A DNA stretch of 64,000 nt. Source: Achromobacter seleniivolatilans. GTDB lineage: Bacteria > Pseudomonadota > Gammaproteobacteria > Burkholderiales > Burkholderiaceae_B. The notes under the pieces were generated by a model. That model was given only the letters and a program-made list of their open reading frames with translations. It was not told where the DNA came from and made no database searches. Shown piece by piece: positions 54,325 through 64,000 of this stretch. The position numbers were made by a program, and so were the translations under genes. Position 1 is the first letter of the stretch. Every line of letters starts with the position of its first letter. The DNA lies in assembly GCF_030864005.1 (NCBI RefSeq), contig NZ_CP132976.1, positions 2,790,001 through 2,854,000 on the forward strand, in the 5' to 3' direction.

Positions 54325-55854
54325 TCAACGGCGGGTTTTCGACCCCAGCAGAGATCCCAGAATGCCGCGAGCCAATTCGCGTGCGATTGACCGGACAGTG
54401 GTTTTGGCCATGGTCTGCACGACGCCGTCGCGTTTGCCGCCGCGCGGGCCGGTTGACCCAAACAAAACGTCGTTAAGACTGCCCATCAGGCCGCCACCCG
54501 ATTCCTCGGCTGGCGCCTGGGCGCCTCCTCCGGTTTGAGCGGGCGCGCCCTTTGCGCCCGCCTGTCCAGCCGGCACAGCGGCGCGACCAGCCAGCACTTC
54601 GTAGGCCGACTCCCGGTCGATGGCCTTTTCGTACTTGGCCGCCATCGGGCTGCCTTGGCGCAAGGCCAGACGTTCCGCGTCCGTTGCGGGGCCGATCCTG
54701 CTGGCGGGCGGCACGATGTATGCGCGCTCGGTGGGCATAGGCCGGCCCTTGGCATCCAGCAGCGACACCAGCGCTTCGCCTACGCCCAATTCTGTAATGG
54801 CCGCTTCGATATCCAGGCCAGGGTTGGGGCGCATGGTTTGCGCTGCCGTCTTGACCGCCTTCTGGTCGCGCGGCGTGAACGCCCGCAAGGCATGCTGGAC
54901 ACGGTTACCCAGTTGGCCCAGCACAGTATCCGGAATATCCAGCGGATTCTGCGTCACAAAATAGACGCCTACCCCCTTGGAGCGGACCAGACGCACCACC
55001 TGCTCGATCTTCGTCAGCAGCGCTTGCGGCGCGTCGTTGAAGAGCAAATGCGCCTCATCGAAGAAAAAGACCAATTTGGGCTGGTCCATATCGCCCACTT
55101 CAGGCATCTTTTCGTACAAATCCGCCAGCAGCCAGAGCAGGAAAATGGCGTAGAGGCGCGGCGCCTGCATCAGCTTGTCTGCTGCCAGCACGTTCACCAT
55201 GCCGCGGCCCTGAGCGTCGGTGCGCATCAGGTCCGCCACGTCCAGCATGGGTTCGCCAAAGAATTTTTCTGCGCCTTGCGATTCCAGGGCCAACAGGCCT
55301 CGTTGAATAGCGCCGACGCTGGCCGCTGACACGTTGCCGTAGCGGGTCTTCAATTCAGCGGACCGGTCGGCCACATTCTGCAGCATGGCGCGCAGATCTT
55401 TCAGATCCAGCAGTAACTGGCCTTCATCGTCGGCCACTTTGAAGACCAGCGTCAGCACCCCTTCCTGGGTGTCGTTCAATTCAAGAATACGGGACAGCAA
55501 CAGCGGCCCCATATCGGTAATGGTGGCCCGGACCGGTGACCCCTGTTCGCCAAACACGTCCCAGAGCGTGACCGGGCTGGCGCCCCAAACAGGTTCCGGC
55601 AGGCCCAGGCTCTTCAAGCGTTCAGCCAGCTTGGGGCTGGCCGTGCCGGCCTGCGAAATGCCAGTCAGATCACCCTTGACGTCCGCCATGAATACCGGCG
55701 TGCCGATACGGGAAAAAGATTCGGCCAGCACTTGCAGCGTGACAGTTTTGCCAGTGCCCGTGGCCCCGGTGATACATCCGTGGCGATTGGCCAGAGCGGG
55801 CAGCAGCGCCAACTCGGTCTGCGCATTTTTAGCAATGACGATGGGGTTGGGCAT
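54325..55854 (-). CDS. HerA-like/DUF853 ATPase
   Basis: This 509-residue protein starts with a HerA/VirB4-type ATPase core: [25 protein letters not shown] (Walker A about 31-38), [15 protein letters not shown], and a Walker B region [21 protein letters not shown] (about 260). The DUF853 family feature [44 protein letters not shown] is clear. A Gln/Ala/Gly-rich linker precedes the conserved C-terminal end. Members are widespread and may be DNA translocases, but their role is not known. It faces away from yebC. Confidence 0.88.
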   Translation of the reverse strand: MPNPIVIAKNAQTELALLPALANRHGCITGATGTGKTVTLQVLAESFSRIGTPVFMADVKGDLTGISQAGTASPKLAERLKSLGLPEPVWGASPVTLWDVFGEQGSPVRATITDMGPLLLSRILELNDTQEGVLTLVFKVADDEGQLLLDLKDLRAMLQNVADRSAELKTRYGNVSAASVGAIQRGLLALESQGAEKFFGEPMLDVADLMRTDAQGRGMVNVLAADKLMQAPRLYAIFLLWLLADLYEKMPEVGDMDQPKLVFFFDEAHLLFNDAPQALLTKIEQVVRLVRSKGVGVYFVTQNPLDIPDTVLGQLGNRVQHALRAFTPRDQKAVKTAAQTMRPNPGLDIEAAITELGVGEALVSLLDAKGRPMPTERAYIVPPASRIGPATDAERLALRQGSPMAAKYEKAIDRESAYEVLAGRAAVPAGQAGAKGAPAQTGGGAQAPAEESGGGLMGSLNDVLFGSTGPRGGKRDGVVQTMAKTTVRSIARELARGILGSLLGSKTRR

Positions 55855-56014
55855 ATGCAGCGCTCCGGACCAGGGATTCTAGGGATGTCCAAGTGTAGAG
55901 CCTCGCAGCCGGCTTGTGCGCGTGGCAATAAGGACACATGCCCCCCTCTGCCGGGCGCGCGGGCCGCCGGCACGGTAAAATGCCTTTTTTGCAGACAAAT
56001 TACCCTGGGAAGCC

Positions 56015-56746
56015 ATGGCCGGACACAGCAAATGGGCCAATATTCAGCACCGCAAAGGGCGTCAAGACGCCAAACGCGGCAAGCTGTGGACCAAGATCAT
56101 TCGTGAAATCACCGTAGCGGCGCGCGCCGGCGGCCCAGACCCTGACAGCAACCCGCGCTTGCGCATGGCCTGGGACAAGGCGACCGACGCCAACATGCCC
56201 AAGGACAACATCCAGCGCGCGATCCAGCGTGGCGCAGGCGGCGCCGACGGCGACGCCTACGAGGAAGTCCGCTACGAAGGCTACGGGATTGGCGGCGCAG
56301 CCGTCATTGTCGACTGCATGACCGACAACCGCACTCGCACCGTGGCTGACGTCCGCCACGCTTTTGCCAAGAACGGCGGCAATCTGGGCCAGGAAGGCTC
56401 GGTGGCCTTCATGTTCAAGCATTGCGGGCAGTTCGTATTTGCGCCTGGCACGGCGGAAGACAAAATCATGGAAATCGCGCTGGACGCTGGCGCCGAAGAC
56501 GTGACGACCGACGAAGAAGGCGTGATTGAAGTGGTTTGCGCCCCGCCCGACTACGCAGTGGTCCGCAAGGCTTTCGACGATGCCGGCCTGAAGGCCGAAG
56601 TCGACGGTATCGTCATGAAGGCCCTGAACGAAACCGAGCTGGCCGGCGATGACGCCATCAAGATGCAAAAACTGCTCGATGCCCTGGAAGCCCTGGACGA
56701 CGTGCAGGAAGTCTATACAAACGTCATTTTCGACGAAGCGCAGTAA
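56015..56746 (+). CDS. yebC: YebC/PmpR/TACO1-family protein
   Basis: This 243-residue protein begins [55 protein letters not shown], the diagnostic YebC N-terminus. It continues with [17 protein letters not shown] and [17 protein letters not shown] text. The family was named for DNA-binding regulation; recent work links relatives to relief of ribosome stalling at proline-rich stretches. It is the first gene of a plus-strand run of housekeeping genes. Confidence 0.95.
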   Translation: MAGHSKWANIQHRKGRQDAKRGKLWTKIIREITVAARAGGPDPDSNPRLRMAWDKATDANMPKDNIQRAIQRGAGGADGDAYEEVRYEGYGIGGAAVIVDCMTDNRTRTVADVRHAFAKNGGNLGQEGSVAFMFKHCGQFVFAPGTAEDKIMEIALDAGAEDVTTDEEGVIEVVCAPPDYAVVRKAFDDAGLKAEVDGIVMKALNETELAGDDAIKMQKLLDALEALDDVQEVYTNVIFDEAQ

Positions 56747-56763
56747 CTCCCCATGTCCTGACG

Positions 56764-56855
56764 CGCCAGGGGCATGAGCCACTGGCGCACCAGGATGTAA
56801 ATCGGATCTGGGCTGTCCCAGATCCGTTGCCTTCTCCACGGGCTAGAGTGGCAAC
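56764..56855 (+). promoter_or_regulatory. Three successive hairpins between yebC and purD
   Basis: CGCCAG/CTGGCG (56764-56787), a perfect nine-base-pair GGATCTGGG/CCCAGATCC with loop CTGT (56804-56825), and GTTGCC/GGCAAC (56826-56855) follow one another up to 17 bases before purD. There is no U tract. The block may end the yebC message or form a structured purD leader. Confidence 0.5.
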
Positions 56856-56872
56856 CTTCAGACTCACGCAAC

Positions 56873-58180
56873 ATGAAACTCCTGGTAATTGGCTCTGGCG
56901 GCCGCGAACATGCCCTCGCCTGGCGGCTGGCCCGCTCCCCGCGCGTACACAAGGTGTACGTCGCTCCGGGTAACGGCGGCACGCAACGGGCCGAGCAGAT
57001 CGAAAACATCCCGCTCACCAATGCCGAGGAATTGGCTGATTTCGTGCAGCGAGAGGGCATCGCCCTGACCGTCGTCGGTCCGGAAGCCCCGCTGGCAGCT
57101 GGCGTCGTCGATGTCTTCCGCGCCCGCGGCCTGAAGATCTTCGGCCCCACCAAGGCCGCTGCGCAGCTGGAAAGCTCGAAGGATTACGCCAAGGCCTTCA
57201 TGGTCCGGCACAACATCCCGACGGCCCGCTACGCCACCTTCACTGACCCCGTTCAAGCGCACGCCTATATCGATCAGGAAGGCGCCCCCATCGTCATCAA
57301 GGCCGATGGCCTGGCCGCTGGCAAGGGTGTGGTGGTTGCCGCCACCCTGGAAGAGGCGCACGCCGCCGTCGACGCGATGCTGGGCGATGGCTCCATGGGC
57401 GCGGCCGGCGCCCGTGTCGTCATCGAAGAATGCCTGGTGGGCGAAGAAGCCAGCTTCATCGTCATGTGCGATGGCCGCAATGTGCTGGCGCTGGCCACCA
57501 GCCAGGACCACAAACGTCTGCAAGACGGCGACCTGGGCCCCAATACTGGCGGCATGGGCGCGTATTCGCCCGCGCCTATCGTCACCCCGGAACTGCATCA
57601 CCGCATCATGCGCGAAATCATCCTGCCGACCGTGCAGGGCATGACGCGCGACGGCATTCCGTACACGGGTTTCCTGTACGCCGGCCTGATGATCGCCTCC
57701 GGCGATGATCCTGACCGCGAGATCAAGACCCTGGAATTCAATTGCCGCATGGGCGACCCGGAAACGCAGCCCATCATGATGCGCGTCAAGAGCGACCTGC
57801 TGGACGCCCTTGAGCACGCCGTGGACGGCACGCTGAACCAGGCCGACATCGTCTGGGACCGCCGCACCGCGTTGGGCGCCGTACTGGCTTCGCACAACTA
57901 CCCCAACACGCCGCGCACGGGCGACGTCATTCGCGGCCTGCCCGCCGATGCCGAAGACTGCATGGTCTTTCACGCGGCCACTGAACTGGACGGCGACGAG
58001 GTCAAGACCACCGGCGGCCGCGTGCTGTGCGTAACGGCGCTGGGCGACTCGGTCAAGATGGCGCGCGATCGCGTGTACGAAGCCATTGACGGCATCCATT
58101 TCGATGGACGCCAGTACCGCAGCGACATCGGCTGGCGCGCGTTGAAGCCGTCGCAACAAAAACCCAAGTCCAACGCGTAA
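56873..58180 (+). CDS. purD: Phosphoribosylamine-glycine ligase
   Basis: This 435-residue ATP-grasp enzyme makes glycinamide ribonucleotide, the second step of purine synthesis. It begins [22 protein letters not shown], the standard PurD start, and carries [28 protein letters not shown] (ATP-grasp loop) and [10 protein letters not shown] with metal-binding residues. The length is typical. A structured leader precedes it and hemF follows after 13 bases. Confidence 0.97.
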   Translation: MKLLVIGSGGREHALAWRLARSPRVHKVYVAPGNGGTQRAEQIENIPLTNAEELADFVQREGIALTVVGPEAPLAAGVVDVFRARGLKIFGPTKAAAQLESSKDYAKAFMVRHNIPTARYATFTDPVQAHAYIDQEGAPIVIKADGLAAGKGVVVAATLEEAHAAVDAMLGDGSMGAAGARVVIEECLVGEEASFIVMCDGRNVLALATSQDHKRLQDGDLGPNTGGMGAYSPAPIVTPELHHRIMREIILPTVQGMTRDGIPYTGFLYAGLMIASGDDPDREIKTLEFNCRMGDPETQPIMMRVKSDLLDALEHAVDGTLNQADIVWDRRTALGAVLASHNYPNTPRTGDVIRGLPADAEDCMVFHAATELDGDEVKTTGGRVLCVTALGDSVKMARDRVYEAIDGIHFDGRQYRSDIGWRALKPSQQKPKSNA

Positions 58181-58193
58181 CCGGAAAGCCCTG

Positions 58194-59105
58194 ATGAACG
58201 CCTTGCCCGTTGCCACCGTCCGCGACTACCTCACCGGTTTGCAGGCCCGCATTGTCGGCGCTCTGGAAGACGCGGAAGGCTCTGCCTTTCGCGCCGATGA
58301 ATGGACCCGGCCGGAAGGCGGCGGCGGCCTGTCGCGTCTGCTTGAAGGCGGCAAGCTGTTCGAACGGGCAGGCGTGCTGTTCAGCCACGTCAAGGGTTCC
58401 AAGCTGCCGCCCTCGGCAAGCGCTCATCGCCCCGAATTGGCCGGCCGCTCCTGGGAAGCCATGGGCGTGTCCATGGTGCTGCACCCGCGCAACCCCTACG
58501 TCCCGACCACGCACATGAACGTGCGCATGTTTGTGGCGGCCGCTCGGCCAGGCCAGGACGAGGCCGATGTTTTCTGGTTTGGCGGCGGCATCGACCTGAC
58601 GCCCTACTATCCCTTCGAAGAAGATGCCCGGCACTTCCACACCGTCTGCCGCGACGCGCTGGCCGGCCACGGGCCTGAGTACTACCCGCGCTACAAGCGC
58701 TGGTGCGACGAATACTTCTTCCTGAAGCACCGCAATGAAACACGCGGCATCGGCGGCGTTTTCTTCGATGATTTGAATGCGCCGGGCTTTGATGCGTCGT
58801 TTGCCCTGACCCGATCAGTCGGCGACGCCTTTTTGTCCAGCTATCTGCCCATCGTCGAACGCCGCCGCGAATTGCCCTATTCCGAGCGCGAGCGCGATTT
58901 CCAGGCCTACCGCCGCGGCCGCTACGTCGAATTCAATCTGGTATTCGACCGCGGCACGCTGTTCGGGCTGCAATCCGGCGGGCGCACCGAATCCATCCTG
59001 CTGTCCATGCCTCCGTTGGCGCAATGGCGCTACGACTGGCAGCCGGAGGCCGGCACGCCCGAATCCGAACTGGCCGCTTTCCTGACGCCGCGGGACTGGG
59101 TTTGA
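58194..59105 (+). CDS. hemF: Oxygen-dependent coproporphyrinogen III oxidase
   Basis: This 303-residue enzyme decarboxylates coproporphyrinogen III to protoporphyrinogen IX with oxygen. The HemF signature is complete: [63 protein letters not shown], and the end region [31 protein letters not shown]. Its stop codon overlaps the TTG start of nadD (TTGA), so the two are coupled. Confidence 0.97.
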   Translation: MNALPVATVRDYLTGLQARIVGALEDAEGSAFRADEWTRPEGGGGLSRLLEGGKLFERAGVLFSHVKGSKLPPSASAHRPELAGRSWEAMGVSMVLHPRNPYVPTTHMNVRMFVAAARPGQDEADVFWFGGGIDLTPYYPFEEDARHFHTVCRDALAGHGPEYYPRYKRWCDEYFFLKHRNETRGIGGVFFDDLNAPGFDASFALTRSVGDAFLSSYLPIVERRRELPYSERERDFQAYRRGRYVEFNLVFDRGTLFGLQSGGRTESILLSMPPLAQWRYDWQPEAGTPESELAAFLTPRDWV

Positions 59106-59689
59106 AGCGCATCGGGCTCCTGGGCGGCAGTTTCGACCCCGTCCACGTCGCGCACATCGCGTTAGCGGAAAATGCGCTACAGGCGCTGGACCTGGCTGCC
59201 GTGGAATTGATCCCAGCCGCCAATCCCTGGCAGCGAGCGGCCTTGCACGCTACCGGCCAACAGCGTTGCGACATGCTGGAACTGGCGATCTCGGGACACC
59301 CCGGCCTGATCGTCAACCCCATTGAAATCGACCGCGGCGGCGCTACCTACACCATCGACACGCTGCGCGCCCTGCCTCAGGACGCGCGCCACGTCTGGCT
59401 GCTGGGCGGCGACCAGCTCGCCAACTTTTGCACCTGGCGCGACTGGCGGGACATTGCCCGCCTGGTAGACCTGGCGGTGGCAACGCGCCCCGGCACGCCA
59501 ATTGCACCGCCCGCCGAGCTCGCGGCATGGCTGGCCGAACTGGGCCATCCCCTCGAAGAACTCCCTTTTCCCCCTATGCAGGTGTCCGCTTCGGACATCC
59601 GCCGGCGCCTGGCGGCAGGCGAATCTACGGACGGCCAACTGGCCGCCCCGGTTGCCGCCTATATTGCGGCGCACAAACTTTACCGATAA
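59102..59689 (+). CDS. nadD: Nicotinate-nucleotide adenylyltransferase
   Basis: This 195-residue enzyme adenylylates nicotinate mononucleotide in NAD synthesis. It starts [25 protein letters not shown], the NadD nucleotidyltransferase motif, and has [18 protein letters not shown] and the C-terminal [11 protein letters not shown]. The start is the TTG at 59102, which overlaps the hemF stop. An in-frame upstream start inside hemF would add 26 residues that are not family sequence. Confidence 0.92.
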   Translation: MKRIGLLGGSFDPVHVAHIALAENALQALDLAAVELIPAANPWQRAALHATGQQRCDMLELAISGHPGLIVNPIEIDRGGATYTIDTLRALPQDARHVWLLGGDQLANFCTWRDWRDIARLVDLAVATRPGTPIAPPAELAAWLAELGHPLEELPFPPMQVSASDIRRRLAAGESTDGQLAAPVAAYIAAHKLYR

Positions 59690-59763
59690 ACCCACACCCG
59701 CCTGGCGCCAAAAACGCCACGGAGCCGGCATCCGCCGTCCGTCCGCGGGTTATATTTGCAGCT

Positions 59764-60168
59764 ATGGATATAACGAAACTCCAACGCGCCGTCATCGATG
59801 CCCTCGAAGACGTCAAGGCGCAAGACATCAAGGTCTACAACACCACGCATCTGACGAGCCTGTTCGATCGCGTTGTGATTGCAAGCGCCACCTCCAACCG
59901 CCAAACCCGCGCCCTTGCCTCCAGCGTGGCAGATCGCGGCCGCTCGCTGTCACTCACCGGTATCACCATCGAAGGCGAGGACACCGGTGAATGGGTTGTC
60001 GTCGACTTGGGCGATATCGTGGTGCACATCATGCAGCCCGCCATCCGCCAGTACTACAACCTGGAAGAAATCTGGGGCGGCAAACCGGTACGCTTGAAGC
60101 TTCTGCCCGAATCCACTCGGGTGGCGCCCATCCCCAGCGACAGCGCCTACCAAGACGCCGAAGACTGA
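59764..60168 (+). CDS. rsfS: Ribosomal silencing factor RsfS
   Basis: This 134-residue protein of the RsfS/DUF143 family binds ribosomal protein uL14 and blocks joining of the subunits in starved cells. It has AVIDALEDVKAQDIKVYNT, FDRVVIASATSNRQTRALA and WVVVDLGDIVVHIMQPAIRQYYNLEEIWG. The ATG at 59764 gives the family N-terminus. It lies between nadD and rlmH, the usual bacterial order. Confidence 0.95.
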   Translation: MDITKLQRAVIDALEDVKAQDIKVYNTTHLTSLFDRVVIASATSNRQTRALASSVADRGRSLSLTGITIEGEDTGEWVVVDLGDIVVHIMQPAIRQYYNLEEIWGGKPVRLKLLPESTRVAPIPSDSAYQDAED

Positions 60169-60177
60169 GTCTGCGTC

Positions 60178-60648
60178 GTGAAATTGATTGTCGTGGCCGT
60201 GGGCACTCGGATGCCAGACTGGGTCGAAACCGCCTGGTCTGACTACGCCAAACGCCTGCCGGCCGATTGCGCGCTGGAACTGCGCGAAATCAAGCCAGAA
60301 CCCCGCACCACCGGAAAGACGCCCGCGCAGATGATGGCGGCGGAAGCCAAACGGATCGAAGCCGCACTGCCCCCTGGCGCCTTGCGCCTGGCGCTGGACG
60401 AACGCGGCCGCGATCTCACCACCATGGCCTTGTCGCAAAAGCTTGAACAATGGCGGGCAGGCGGACAAGACGTCGCCTTTCTCGTGGGCGGCCCCGATGG
60501 TTTGGATGCCGACCTGAAAGCCTCGTGCAGTGGCCAGTTGCGGCTGTCTTCGCTGACCTTGCCGCACCCGATGGTGCGCGTGGTGTTGGCCGAGCAGCTC
60601 TACCGCGCGTGGGCCATCATGACCAATCACCCCTATCACCGCGCCTGA
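60178..60648 (+). CDS. rlmH: 23S rRNA pseudouridine-1915 N3-methyltransferase
   Basis: This 156-residue SPOUT methyltransferase modifies pseudouridine 1915 of 23S rRNA in helix 69. It begins [19 protein letters not shown] and has [30 protein letters not shown] (S-adenosylmethionine loop) and [20 protein letters not shown] at the C-terminus. The start is GTG, nine bases after rsfS. The length matches E. coli RlmH (155). Confidence 0.96.
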   Translation: MKLIVVAVGTRMPDWVETAWSDYAKRLPADCALELREIKPEPRTTGKTPAQMMAAEAKRIEAALPPGALRLALDERGRDLTTMALSQKLEQWRAGGQDVAFLVGGPDGLDADLKASCSGQLRLSSLTLPHPMVRVVLAEQLYRAWAIMTNHPYHRA

Positions 60649-60682
60649 CCGCTGGCCGGGCCGGCGCCCTCTCCGTTCTCGC

Positions 60683-61309
60683 ATGACAGACAAAGCCGAC
60701 CAAACCGCCCCCACCGCGCGCCTCTATCTTGCCTCGGCCAGCCCGCGGCGCCGAGAATTGCTGACGCAGATCGGCCTGACGCATGACGTCCTGCTCGTAC
60801 CCGCCCCTCCTGGCGAAGACGAACCCCAACACGCTGGCGAAAGCGCGGCCGACTACGTGCGGCGCACCGCGCGTGACAAGGCCTTGCGCGGCCGCGATTG
60901 GATGCAAGAGCAGAACCTGATTAAGCGCCCCTTGCTGGCTGCGGACACCACCGTCATCTTGAATGGCGACGTCTTAGGTAAACCTGTTGACCGTGACGAC
61001 GCCATACGCATTCTGCGTGCCCTATCCGGCGCAGCCCACCAAGTGCATACGGCAGTCGCCGTCTGGACGGGCGAACAGTTGCTGGAAACCGTTTCCATCA
61101 CCGAGGTCCGTATGCGCGACCTGACCGACGACGAGATCGGGCGCTATTGCGACAGCGGCGAGCCTTTTGGCAAGGCGGGCGCCTATGGCATCCAGGGATT
61201 GGCCGGCACGTTCATCTCACACATTTCGGGCAGCTACACCGGCGTGATGGGCCTGCCGCTCTTCGAAACGTCCAATCTGCTGCGGATGGCGGGTATTCAA
61301 ATCCCCTGA
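60683..61309 (+). CDS. maf: Maf-family nucleotide pyrophosphatase (YhdE-type, dTTP/UTP)
   Basis: This 208-residue protein has the Maf signature LYLASASPRRRELL (about residues 14-27), DTTVILNGDVLGKP, and the C-terminal AGAYGIQGLAGTFISHISGSYTGVMGLPLFET typical of the YhdE branch. These enzymes hydrolyse non-canonical or excess nucleoside triphosphates; YhdE-type members prefer dTTP and UTP. It closes the hemF-nadD-rsfS-rlmH-maf run and ends before a strong bidirectional terminator. Confidence 0.92.
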   Translation: MTDKADQTAPTARLYLASASPRRRELLTQIGLTHDVLLVPAPPGEDEPQHAGESAADYVRRTARDKALRGRDWMQEQNLIKRPLLAADTTVILNGDVLGKPVDRDDAIRILRALSGAAHQVHTAVAVWTGEQLLETVSITEVRMRDLTDDEIGRYCDSGEPFGKAGAYGIQGLAGTFISHISGSYTGVMGLPLFETSNLLRMAGIQIP

Positions 61310-61330
61310 ACCGAGTGCCTTCTCTACACA

Positions 61331-61370
61331 AAAAAATCCCCCCGGGTCTTCCAACGCGGGGGGATTTTTT
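61331..61370. terminator. Bidirectional terminator between maf and dctA
   Basis: AAAAAATCCCCCC (61331-61343) pairs with GGGGGGATTTTTT (61358-61370) around a 14-base loop. It gives a U tract on both strands and lies between the two convergent genes. Confidence 0.9.
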
Positions 61371-61383
61371 CATGCTGCACGAA

Positions 61384-62727
61384 TCAAACTTGCTCCGCCG
61401 GCTGGCCCAAGGCCGCGTGCGGTTCCGCCAAGGGCGCATCCAGCACTTGTCCCTCAAGCGCGGCATGCAATTGATCCTTGTCCAACTCACCCTCCCAGCG
61501 CGCAACCACCACTGCGGCAGTCGCATTGCCGACCAGATTCGTCAGCGCACGGCACTCGGACATGAAACGATCCACACCCAAGATCAGCGTCATCCCGGCC
61601 AGTGGCACCGACGGCACAACCGACAAGGTTGCAGCTAGCGTAATAAAGCCCGCGCCCGTCACACCCGCAGCGCCCTTCGAACTCAGCATCGCCACGGCCA
61701 GCAGCAAGATCTGATCGCCCAGCGACAACGGAATATCGCAAGCCTGGGCGATGAACAGCGCGGCCATCGTCATGTAGATATTGGTGCCATCCAGATTGAA
61801 CGAATATCCCGTGGGCACGACCAGACCAACTACGGACTTCGAACACCCAGCGCGTTCCATCTTCTGCATCAAGGTGGGCAACGCGGCTTCCGACGAACTC
61901 GTTCCCAGCACCAGCAGCAGCTCTTCGCGGATGTAGCGCACCAGTTTCAGGATAGAGAAGCCGTTATAGCGGGCAACCAGACCCAGCACGACCACAACGA
62001 ACAACACCGAGGTCGCGTAGAACGTGCCCACCAGCATTGCCAGGTTGACGACCGATTTGATGCCGTACTTGCCGATGGTGAACGCCATCGCGCCGAAGGC
62101 GCCAATCGGGGCCGCTTTCATCAGAATCGCGACCAGTTTGAAGATCGGCTGAGCCAGCGCCGTCATGAAGGACAGGATCGGCTTGCCGCGCTCGCCCACC
62201 ATGGCCAGCGAGATGCCAAACAGCACCGCCACGAACAACACTTGCAGAATATCGCCGCCCACGAACGGACTGAAGATCGTCGTGGGAATGATGTTCATCA
62301 AAAAGCCGGTGATGGTCGAGTCATGCGCTTTGGCCACATAGGTTGCCACCGCTTTCTCATCCAGCGTCTTGGGATCAATATGCATCCCTGCGCCCGGCTG
62401 AACCAGATGGCTGACCAGCATCCCCACGATCAACGCCAGCGTAGAAAAGATCAGGAAATACAGCATGGCTTTGCCAGCCACACGACCCACCTTTTTCAGG
62501 TCGCTCATGGCAGCGATACCAGACGCCACGGTCAGGAAAATCACCGGCGCAATAATCATCTTCACCAGCTTGATGAACGCATCTCCCAAAGGCTGCATCT
62601 GCTGGCCTAATTCCGGCTTGAACGCGCCCAGCAAAATGCCCACCACGATGGCGAAAATCACCTGCACATACAGGATTTGATAGAACTTGAGCTTGCGCGC
62701 AGGCGCGACTTGATCTACTTCGATCAT
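61384..62727 (-). CDS. dctA: C4-dicarboxylate:cation symporter DctA
   Basis: This 447-residue inner-membrane symporter of the DAACS family takes up succinate, fumarate and malate. It has the two re-entrant loop motifs: [21 protein letters not shown] (serine-rich HP1) and [27 protein letters not shown] (TM7). The HP2 region [21 protein letters not shown] also fits DctA. The start [12 protein letters not shown] at 62727 has GGGAC upstream. A sigma-54 promoter and a palindromic upstream site lie in the gap to the divergent dctB, as in rhizobial and pseudomonad dct systems. Confidence 0.94.
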   Translation of the reverse strand: MIEVDQVAPARKLKFYQILYVQVIFAIVVGILLGAFKPELGQQMQPLGDAFIKLVKMIIAPVIFLTVASGIAAMSDLKKVGRVAGKAMLYFLIFSTLALIVGMLVSHLVQPGAGMHIDPKTLDEKAVATYVAKAHDSTITGFLMNIIPTTIFSPFVGGDILQVLFVAVLFGISLAMVGERGKPILSFMTALAQPIFKLVAILMKAAPIGAFGAMAFTIGKYGIKSVVNLAMLVGTFYATSVLFVVVVLGLVARYNGFSILKLVRYIREELLLVLGTSSSEAALPTLMQKMERAGCSKSVVGLVVPTGYSFNLDGTNIYMTMAALFIAQACDIPLSLGDQILLLAVAMLSSKGAAGVTGAGFITLAATLSVVPSVPLAGMTLILGVDRFMSECRALTNLVGNATAAVVVARWEGELDKDQLHAALEGQVLDAPLAEPHAALGQPAEQV

Positions 62728-62855
62728 TGGGATTGTCCCCACCAATTGCCCCTTGCTCCGGGCGGCTGTGCGCGACGGGCGACGGGACGTTTTCTGTTTT
62801 ATGGCCTTGCGTTCTCGCCGCAAGCCGATTTCACCGCATGGTCAAGGTCGCGCGG

Positions 62856-62885
62856 CTTGCATACCTATATGCAAGACTCATGCCA
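62856..62885 (-). promoter_or_regulatory. Sigma-54 promoter of dctA with overlapping palindrome
   Basis: On the minus strand TGGCAT-GAGTC-TTGCA (62885-62870) matches the -24/-12 consensus TGGCAC-N5-TTGCA with exact spacing and one mismatch. An eight-base-pair inverted repeat CTTGCATA/TATGCAAG (62856-62863, 62868-62875) overlaps the -12 element and start site. Transcription would start near 62860, giving a leader of about 130 bases. Confidence 0.78.
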
Positions 62886-63001
62886 AGCGGAATTTCTGTC
62901 AGACAGAACCCGCAAGCCGTTGAAAGACATAGGATTTTCTTTTCAGGACGGTTTTTGCATAGCTACCGAGTGGCGAAATCTCACACAGAATTCAGATAGA
63001 A

Positions 63002-63019
63002 TGTGCGGATAACCGCACA
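63002..63019. promoter_or_regulatory. Candidate DctD upstream activator site
   Basis: TGTGCGG-ATAA-CCGCACA is a perfect 18-base palindrome, about 117 bases upstream of the dctA -24 element and four bases before the dctB ATG. It resembles the DctD-binding sites of rhizobial dctA promoters as I recall them. Its closeness to dctB could also affect dctB expression. Confidence 0.7.
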
Positions 63020-63023
63020 CTCC

Positions 63024-64000
63024 ATGTCGAATTCCCGCTTGCCAAATTCCGGCTCCCAGATCGAATCCGCCCCATTGCTGCCACCACGCCATCCACGATC
63101 CCGGGCTTGGCGCTTCTGGGCGGTCATGATCGTGCTGGCCGCCGGCATTGTGTTTGCCGTACTGCACGCCGCAACCGTATGGGCTCGCGAGGACGCCATC
63201 CAGCAGGCCGCGATTCAGGCACGCAGCGCCGGCCAGATCAACGCCGCATTGCTGCGCAATAACCTGGACAAATTCAGGGCGCTGCCCTTTGTCCTGACAC
63301 GTGATGTCGACGTGCGAGCGGCACTGCAAGGCGCGTCCGCCGCACAAATCGAATCCCTGGACGACAAGCTCGACACGCTGAGCCATGGGGTGGGCGCTTC
63401 GGCCATCTATCTGCTCGACAAAAAAGGCTTGGCCGTTGCAGCCAGCAACTGGCGAGAACCCGCCACATTTGTCGGCGTGGATTACCAATTCCGGCCTTAT
63501 TTTCAAGGGTCCGTTATCAACGGCTCGGCTGAACACTTTGCCTTGGGCACAGTCAGCCATGAGGCTGGCCTGTACTTGTCTCGCCGGGTGGATGACGCCA
63601 ACGGCGCCATGCTTGGCGTTGTTGTACTTAAAGTCGATTTTCGAGATCTGGAGTCTGACTGGCGCCAGTCCAACGCGCCGATCTTTGTCACAGACGGCCA
63701 CGGCGTGGTCCTGCTGGGCAGCATTCCTACTTGGCGCTTCGACGTGCTTGCGCCGCTGCCGCCCGAAATGGCCCAATCGCTGCGCAGCAGCTTGCAATTC
63801 GGGGACGCCCGCTTCCAGACCCTTCCGCTTTCGCCTCCGCTTGCGCAGGTCAGCACAGGACAATTGGTACGGGCTGACGAAGCATTGCCTCTGGTTCCCA
63901 AAGGCGCACCCTTATTGCACACCACCCTGCCTATCGCTGAATCTCCGGGCTGGACGTTGCACCTGCTATCGCCCGTGCAAGCGGCCATCGGCCAAGCCAC
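63024..64000 (+). CDS. dctB: Sensor histidine kinase DctB (5' part, cut by window edge)
   Basis: The frame is open from ATG 63024 to the window end (about 325 residues). The N-terminus has a membrane helix (FWAVMIVLAAGIVFAVLHAATVWA, about residues 33-56). A periplasmic double PDC/Cache sensor domain follows, with the family texts LRNNLDKFRALPFVLTRDVDVRAAL, ASNWREPATFVGVDYQFRPYFQ and VDFRDLESDWRQSNAPIFVTDGHGVVLLGS. DctB senses C4-dicarboxylates and phosphorylates the sigma-54 activator DctD. The kinase part and dctD should lie beyond the edge. The position opposite dctA is typical. Confidence 0.92.
   Translation, partial: MSNSRLPNSGSQIESAPLLPPRHPRSRAWRFWAVMIVLAAGIVFAVLHAATVWAREDAIQQAAIQARSAGQINAALLRNNLDKFRALPFVLTRDVDVRAALQGASAAQIESLDDKLDTLSHGVGASAIYLLDKKGLAVAASNWREPATFVGVDYQFRPYFQGSVINGSAEHFALGTVSHEAGLYLSRRVDDANGAMLGVVVLKVDFRDLESDWRQSNAPIFVTDGHGVVLLGSIPTWRFDVLAPLPPEMAQSLRSSLQFGDARFQTLPLSPPLAQVSTGQLVRADEALPLVPKGAPLLHTTLPIAESPGWTLHLLSPVQAAIGQA

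Noticed and set aside
56864..58216. 450-codon minus-strand open frame opposite purD
   Set aside because: It mirrors the codon pattern of purD, with a composition rich in His, Arg and Gly and no family features.
1..64000. CRISPR arrays, tRNA genes, insertion sequences and prophage genes
   Set aside because: No spaced short repeats, cloverleaf sequences, transposase motifs or phage proteins were seen in any gap or open frame.

Overview
The window is a high-GC, gene-dense bacterial chromosome segment. Gene content and order (trxA-rho, parC and parE close together, hemF-nadD-rsfS-rlmH-maf, an ectRABCD operon, and an aromatic amine dehydrogenase cluster very close to that of Alcaligenes faecalis) point to a betaproteobacterium of the Alcaligenaceae, most likely Achromobacter, Bordetella or Alcaligenes. 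The genus is inferred from recalled family sequences; no search was run. There is no tRNA, rRNA, CRISPR array or insertion sequence. Four starts are not ATG by context (parE TTG, nadD TTG, rlmH GTG, tetR GTG), and those of yhdP and the tartrate dehydrogenase gene are probably GTG.

Layout. 1-7968 (minus): a type IVb pilus operon of the plasmid R64 / Tcp kind (pilL-like, pilN, pilO, pilP, pilQ, pilR, pilS and the first codons of another gene), cut by the left edge. 8191-12444 (minus): dadA with an orphan extracellular solute-binding protein, a flavin/2Fe-2S reductase, and panD. 12513-12975 (plus): a guanidine exporter gene behind a two-hairpin guanidine-II (mini-ykkC) riboswitch. 12996-17887 (minus): a MOSC protein gene, then the ectoine/hydroxyectoine operon ectR-A-B-C-D. 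18146-22323: an RpiR regulator with a class III aminotransferase, and a TetR-DUF418 pair. 22480-29446: parC, a small membrane protein and parE facing away from trxA-rho; the parE-trxA gap carries two tandem LexA-type boxes. 29547-36918: yhdP, glnE, queH. 36915-43951 (minus): an operon for oxidation of aromatic primary amines (aldehyde dehydrogenase, outer-membrane protein, aauB, aauE, aauD, aauA, cytochrome c, AraC/FeaR-type regulator). 44146-47133: quinone oxidoreductase and two DMT permeases. 47165-52079: a MarR regulator and a tripartite drug efflux pump that share a palindromic operator. 52130-55854 (minus): a glycosyltransferase-like protein of unknown role, a tartrate/D-malate dehydrogenase and a HerA-like ATPase. 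56015-61309 (plus): yebC, purD, hemF, nadD, rsfS, rlmH, maf. 61384-64000: dctA and the 5' part of dctB, divergent, with a sigma-54 promoter and a probable DctD site between them.

How it works together. Most of the window is housekeeping (topoisomerase IV, Rho, GlnE, purine, heme, NAD and pantothenate synthesis). The accessory part is about adaptation: a pilus, osmoprotection, guanidine and drug export, and catabolism of amines, D-amino acids and C4-dicarboxylates. Genes in operons are tightly packed, with many ATGA stop/start overlaps. The points most worth a second look are the riboswitch with a terminator-like hairpin inside its linker, the tandem SOS-type boxes between parE and trxA, the shared MarR palindrome with a probably leaderless marR, and the aromatic amine dehydrogenase operon without a recognisable tryptophan tryptophylquinone maturation enzyme.
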